DNA of 64,000 nucleotides from Myrica gale (lineage: Eukaryota; Streptophyta; Magnoliopsida; Fagales; Myricaceae), in the NCBI GenBank assembly GCA_963930655.1, contig OZ005611.1, forward strand, positions 20,695,001-20,759,000. Reading direction: 5' to 3'. Below are positions 59,898-64,000 of this stretch, piece after piece. Each line of letters opens with the position of its first letter. Position 1 is the stretch's first letter. The notes below the pieces were generated by a model. The model was not told the origin of the DNA. It searched no databases and saw only the letters and a list, made by a program, of their open reading frames with translations. The position numbers and the translations under genes were made by a program.

Positions 59898-60458
59898 TCA
59901 CTCCCGAAAACGGGGAGAAACCGAGTCACAGTGCAGAATGTAAAACGGAATACAACCAGGATCAATAAAACCAGTAACATGTTGACGGGCAGCCCATTGA
60001 GCCATAAGGTGCGCTTGTTGGTTGAGCTTGCGCGGCACCCAATGAATGGACCATGCAGATTGAGCTTTGAGAGTAGCCCGCATAGAACAAACGAGGTCTG
60101 CAATTTTCCAGCAGGGGGAGTGTTGTTCAGATGAAAGATCTTCCCATAGAAGCTTCGAATCAGTTTCGAAAACAACGTGTGACCATTGTCGAGCAAGAGC
60201 CAATTCCATTGCACGAACAACAGCCAGTGCTTCACCTTGAAGTGGGTCCATAGCCTGGACATGCTCCATGTACCCCGTACAGAGAGAGCGAGAGAAGTCT
60301 CTTACCGAGACGGCTATGTACGATCCCGTTTGACGATACGCGACGTCAAAGTTGATCTTCAGTTGATGAGGCTCAGGGGGAGACCAGCTCATAGGATGTG
60401 AATTACTGGGCTGAAGCCAAGCAGCGGAATGTTCGGCATAACGAATTGCAAAAGCACG
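59898..60458 (-). CDS. LINE C ORF2 RNase H domain, in frame after a single stop
   Basis: Directly after the TAG the same frame continues for 186 codons. It shows a plant LINE RNase H: LKINFDVAYR (first Asp), QGEALAVVRAMELAL (Glu), HVVFETDSKLLWEDL (Asp) and HWVPRKLNQQAHLMAQWA. The domain would remove RNA from the RNA-DNA hybrid during reverse transcription. With no frameshift at all, the single TAG is the only interruption seen in ORF2, either a recent point mutation or a site that would need readthrough. A separate product could start at the internal Met at 60392. Confidence 0.85.
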   Translation of the reverse strand, partial: RAFAIRYAEHSAAWLQPSNSHPMSWSPPEPHQLKINFDVAYRQTGSYIAVSVRDFSRSLCTGYMEHVQAMDPLQGEALAVVRAMELALARQWSHVVFETDSKLLWEDLSSEQHSPCWKIADLVCSMRATLKAQSAWSIHWVPRKLNQQAHLMAQWAARQHVTGFIDPGCIPFYILHCDSVSPRFRE

Positions 60459-63400
60459 CTACATATCCAGCACAATAATGGGACACCTCTCATGAATGGC
60501 CTTGTTACGAGTGTGCCAAATTATATCCATAATCAGCGCAGCAGTTAAGATGAAGGAATGAAGCGAGCAGGGGTGTACACCAAGAAGAGAGTCTGCATGA
60601 AGAATAATATGAATCCATTCGGCTATAGAGGAAACCGGGATGCAAGAAAGATCAAGCGGCCAAGGAGAAGAAATCCACAGAAGTCGAGTTATAGTGCAGT
60701 CATGAAATAAATGCAAGTTGGTCTCCGGGCATTGACCACAGCATATGCAAAGAGATTCAGGATTGTCAGCAGTGAAGTCCCGTACATAGACGGGCACCCT
60801 AACCGAAATAGCATCCGAGGCTATCTTCCAGAACAATAGTTTTAGTCGATCTTGAAGCTGTAGATGCCACAGCGCCGACCAATCCTTCTCCTCCAGATAT
60901 CTTCGGTCAGAACGTCTAAGAGCTTGAGCCAAGCAGACAGCACGCTTAACTGAAAAGGTTCCACGGGGATCAGGGGTCCAGACCAGCGTGTCTACCTCTG
61001 AGGAACGAGGTGGGGGTAAGGATAAAATCTGATGCACAGTGTCCTGAGTAAAGAGAGAAGTTAATAGCTGTTCATTCCAATCTCCCGAAACCTCTTCAAC
61101 CAACTCATTAACCCAATGCATATTACATGCTGAAGCCATGCCAGGGAGGCAGATGGGAAGAAAACCCGGTAGTTGGGGTAGCCAAGGGTCCGAGAAGATA
61201 TGGATGGTGGAACCATTACGAGGTATAAAACAACAGGAAGCCCGGAGAGCATCCAAGACCTTGTAGACCCCCTGCCACACGAGGGAGCTCCCAGCCCGCT
61301 TGGTTGACTGTAGAAGGGGAGTCCGAGGGAAATATTTAGCTTTCATGACTTTAACCCATAAAAGGTCAGGCGTTGTAAGCATAGTCCACCCCAGTTTTTG
61401 CAAGAAAGCCGAATTAATCTCCTGCATTCTGCGAATTCCCAAACCTCCCGAGGTCTTTGGTTGACAAACGGCATCCCAAGCTTTAGGGGTATAATTTCGA
61501 GCTTTATGTGAAGGATGCCCCCACCAAAAATCTTTAAACATCTTATCAATCAATTTGCACCAGCCGAGAGGAAAATGTAAAGATTGCATATAGTATTGGG
61601 GGAGGGAAGTGGCCACAAATTTAATAAGAACCGTGCGCCCCGCTTGAGAAAGCGTCTTGCTCTTCCACGCAGAGATTTTAGATTTTATCCGGTCTGTCAT
61701 CGCAGCAAAATGCTTGGATTTAGCTCTTCCCCAGAATAGAGGAAGTCCCAGATATTTACAATCATGTTTCATCTTTTCCAGTTGCAGAAAGTCAGTGATA
61801 GCTGCTGTGACTTCAGGAAGGGTATTAGGACTGAAGAAAATAGAAGATTTGAGCTTGTTAACCATTTGTCCAGACCAAGCACAATAAGAATGGAGAACGG
61901 ACTCCACAGCCCGAGCCTCCCGTAGATTAGCTCTGCAAAAAATAACTAAGTCATCTGCATATAATAAATGAGAGATAGAGGGGCCTCGGCGTGAGGGCTG
62001 GATACCATGTACTAGACCCGTCTGTTCAGCTTGAGCTAATAGGTGAGACAAAGGCTCTGCTGCCAATATGAATAGAAACGGGGAAAGAGGATCCCCTTGT
62101 CTCAACCCTCGGGAAGGAGAGAAACACCCAAAGGGACTCCCGTTGAGGAGGATAGAATATGAGACCGTCGTAATGCACTGTGAGATTAACTGAATCCAAT
62201 CAAGGCAAAAACCATATCCCTGCAGCACCCGAAAAAGATATGACCATTCAATTCTATCGTAAGCTTGAGCCATATCCAATTTCAAAGCCATAAGACCTTT
62301 CTTCCCCGTTTTCTTCTTCATCGAATGCATCACTTCGGTTGCAATGATGGAAGAGTCTTGAATCAATCTACTTGGGACAAAGGCTGCCTGTGTAGGTGAA
62401 ATAATCTTTGGAAGAATGGTCTTCAGTCGGTTTGCCAGAAGCTTGGAGATAACTTTGTAACTGACATTGCATAAAGCGATCGGTCTGCATTGCTCGACTC
62501 TCGTTGGGTTGGGAACTTTAGGGAGCAATGTAACAAAAGTAGCATTGAGAGTTTTAAGCAAAAAACCGGAAGCAAAAAAGGACTGGACCATTTTAATAAC
62601 CGAAACACCCACTGTTGACCAATAGGTTTGATAAAAAGCTGCAGGCATTCCATCAGGACCAGGCGCTTTAGAAGCACTCAATTGTTTGACTGTGTCCACT
62701 ATTTCTAAAGCTTCAGGTACTTTGCACAAAAATAAATTATCCTCTGCAGTAACCAATGGTGTAAAGATAGATTCTAGTTCAGGGGAGAGGATAGGGTGTG
62801 AGGAGGCATACAATGATTTAAAATGCTGCACCAACATGTTGCCCACCGCATTTCGGTCTGAATGCCACTGACCACCAGCCGCTTGTAGACAATGGATTTC
62901 ATTCCTGCGTCGACGAATGAGAGTCGACATATGGAAGAAGCGGGTATTGAGATCAGAGGTGGTAAGCCACCGAACTCGGGATTTGGATCTCCACAAATCT
63001 TCCTCCATTTTCATAGTAGCTTGTAACTCAGCTCGGATGGCATTGGCCTCCATGTCAACAGGATCCGAAGAGGGAAGATAATCCAGCGCTGCCAGCCGTT
63101 GATGCAGCCGTCGGATGGTAGCCGGAAGAAACCCAACAGATTCGCGACTCCACTTGGAAAGAGCAGTCCGAGTAATACCAATGTGCCTGACAAACTGAAA
63201 AGCTGGAGAACCCAAAACCTCATGCTGCCACGCTTGGTTTATAACCGAAAAGCTGGATTGCACCTTGGACCAAAAGGGTTCAAATCTGAAAGGTCTGCGG
63301 CCCATAAAAGAGCTCTCATATGTAGAAAGCAAAATAGGACAATGATCTGAGGTGGACCGAGGCAAATGCGAAAGAACACTGCGAGGAAACAGAGCAGTCC

Positions 63401-63998
63401 ATGAGGGATTGGCATAACCCCTATCTAAACGCTCTTTAATGCGAAGTCGTCCTTGACGTCCATTACTCCAAGTGAAGGAGGGGCCCACAAAGCCCAAATC
63501 CACCAAACCATGGCTAAGGATTAATTGGTTTAGACCATTGGAAGAAGAGGAGCCCACCATTCGGCCACCAACTTTGTCATGTTGGAGCAAGATAGTATTG
63601 TAGTCCCCCACGATAACCCAGGGGCCTCCAAAGCGATCTCCCAAGTCTGCCACCAGATCCCAGAATTCCCTTTTTTGACCATGCTCCACCGGACTGTGAA
63701 TAAAGGTTAAAGCCCATGGTTGTCTACTAGGATCATCATAAATCATAAGGCTAATAATATGACGATGCAAGAACACCAAGTCAAATTCCACCCCAGATCG
63801 CCAAGCAAAAATCATGCCACCACTAAGACCCTCAGCAGGGTAAAATAAAGATAGAGGAAATCCTACCCGAGATAGGATTTCAGAAGCCGAACCAGTTTTA
63901 GTCTCCACTAAACAAAGACAATCCGGGTTGTTTTGTTTAATGAGAGCCCGTAAGGAACGAGATGTCGCGGGGCGGGCTAACCCCCGACAGTTCCAGAA
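60459..63998 (-). CDS. LINE C ORF2: endonuclease, reverse transcriptase and zinc-binding region
   Basis: The frame is open from the window edge (FWNCRGLARPATSRSLRAL) to a TAG at 60461-60459, about 1,180 codons without frameshift. Endonuclease motifs include CLVETKTGS, VIVGDYNTILL, FTWSNGRQGRLRIKERLDR and STSDHCPILL. RT motifs include KAPGPDGMPAAFYQTYW, LKLDMAQAYDRIEWSYL (A), SRGLRQGDPLSPFLF (B) and LLYADDLVIFC (C), with all catalytic aspartates present. The zinc-binding stretch near the end has CICCGQCPETNLHLFHDC. The start codon is probably just right of the window. The TAG separates these domains from the in-frame RNase H domain that follows. Confidence 0.9.
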   Translation of the reverse strand, partial: FWNCRGLARPATSRSLRALIKQNNPDCLCLVETKTGSASEILSRVGFPLSLFYPAEGLSGGMIFAWRSGVEFDLVFLHRHIISLMIYDDPSRQPWALTFIHSPVEHGQKREFWDLVADLGDRFGGPWVIVGDYNTILLQHDKVGGRMVGSSSSNGLNQLILSHGLVDLGFVGPSFTWSNGRQGRLRIKERLDRGYANPSWTALFPRSVLSHLPRSTSDHCPILLSTYESSFMGRRPFRFEPFWSKVQSSFSVINQAWQHEVLGSPAFQFVRHIGITRTALSKWSRESVGFLPATIRRLHQRLAALDYLPSSDPVDMEANAIRAELQATMKMEEDLWRSKSRVRWLTTSDLNTRFFHMSTLIRRRRNEIHCLQAAGGQWHSDRNAVGNMLVQHFKSLYASSHPILSPELESIFTPLVTAEDNLFLCKVPEALEIVDTVKQLSASKAPGPDGMPAAFYQTYWSTVGVSVIKMVQSFFASGFLLKTLNATFVTLLPKVPNPTRVEQCRPIALCNVSYKVISKLLANRLKTILPKIISPTQAAFVPSRLIQDSSIIATEVMHSMKKKTGKKGLMALKLDMAQAYDRIEWSYLFRVLQGYGFCLDWIQLISQCITTVSYSILLNGSPFGCFSPSRGLRQGDPLSPFLFILAAEPLSHLLAQAEQTGLVHGIQPSRRGPSISHLLYADDLVIFCRANLREARAVESVLHSYCAWSGQMVNKLKSSIFFSPNTLPEVTAAITDFLQLEKMKHDCKYLGLPLFWGRAKSKHFAAMTDRIKSKISAWKSKTLSQAGRTVLIKFVATSLPQYYMQSLHFPLGWCKLIDKMFKDFWWGHPSHKARNYTPKAWDAVCQPKTSGGLGIRRMQEINSAFLQKLGWTMLTTPDLLWVKVMKAKYFPRTPLLQSTKRAGSSLVWQGVYKVLDALRASCCFIPRNGSTIHIFSDPWLPQLPGFLPICLPGMASACNMHWVNELVEEVSGDWNEQLLTSLFTQDTVHQILSLPPPRSSEVDTLVWTPDPRGTFSVKRAVCLAQALRRSDRRYLEEKDWSALWHLQLQDRLKLLFWKIASDAISVRVPVYVRDFTADNPESLCICCGQCPETNLHLFHDCTITRLLWISSPWPLDLSCIPVSSIAEWIHIILHADSLLGVHPCSLHSFILTAALIMDIIWHTRNKAIHERCPIIVLDM

Positions 63999-64000
63999 AA

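Larger units (their letters stand above)
59830..64000 (-). mobile_element. LINE C, L1-type retrotransposon, nearly intact ORF2, 5' part outside window
   Basis: The minus strand carries a complete ORF2 with endonuclease, RT, zinc-binding and RNase H regions. It ends near a T-run on the plus strand (59860-59870), the likely poly(A) tail. ORF1 and the 5' end lie beyond position 64000. It is by far the best preserved of the three LINEs here and shares domain order and motifs with LINE B, so it belongs to the RNase H-containing plant L1 group. The TSD cannot be checked. Confidence 0.9.

Overview
This is plant nuclear DNA, most likely from a eudicot. It has intron-containing genes with GT...AG boundaries, AT-rich intergenic DNA, and plant families: GT14 glucuronosyltransferase-like, ABCG7-type half-transporter, PIN-LIKES carrier and cytosolic ribose-5-phosphate isomerase. 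Transposon relics fill most of the rest. The species cannot be named from the sequence alone. No bacterial, viral or CRISPR features are present.

Layout. 1-6317: minus-strand LINE (LINE A), broken by a hAT-like element (1848-3180). 8459-9035: first exon of a minus-strand GT14 gene; its other exons are not in the window. 10063-18311: a second minus-strand LINE (LINE B) bounded by a perfect 18-bp target-site duplication (TSD), with a solo LTR (11828-13290) and a second hAT-like element (15543-16398) nested in it. 18330-28400: intergenic DNA with MITEs, a tandemly duplicated RNase H scrap (22945-23312) and a small LTR element with primer binding site (25558-26364). 28426-31584: an ABCG7-type gene that has lost its central exons and carries a frameshift. 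34675-35382: a small one-exon gene split by a 242-bp Mutator-type MITE. 35383-45240: intergenic, with MITEs, simple repeats and a CACTA element (42263-43276). 46096-47475: intact PIN-LIKES gene with a leader intron. 51305-52279: a third hAT-like element. 53441-54017: another Mutator-type MITE. 56125-56940: intact ribose-5-phosphate isomerase. 57594-57781: a SINE. 59830-64000: a third minus-strand LINE (LINE C), open over more than 1,300 codons apart from one in-frame stop.

The host genes do not form a functional pathway. They look like an old collinear block (GT14, ABCG7, PIN-LIKES, RPI). From memory, parts of this block persist at two Arabidopsis loci, which would fit whole-genome duplication followed by fractionation. 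Intact coding capacity in view is limited to PIN-LIKES, RPI, the GT14 first exon and most of LINE C ORF2. No new defence-like or metabolic system was found. The main interest is in how transposons and deletions have dissected genes here.
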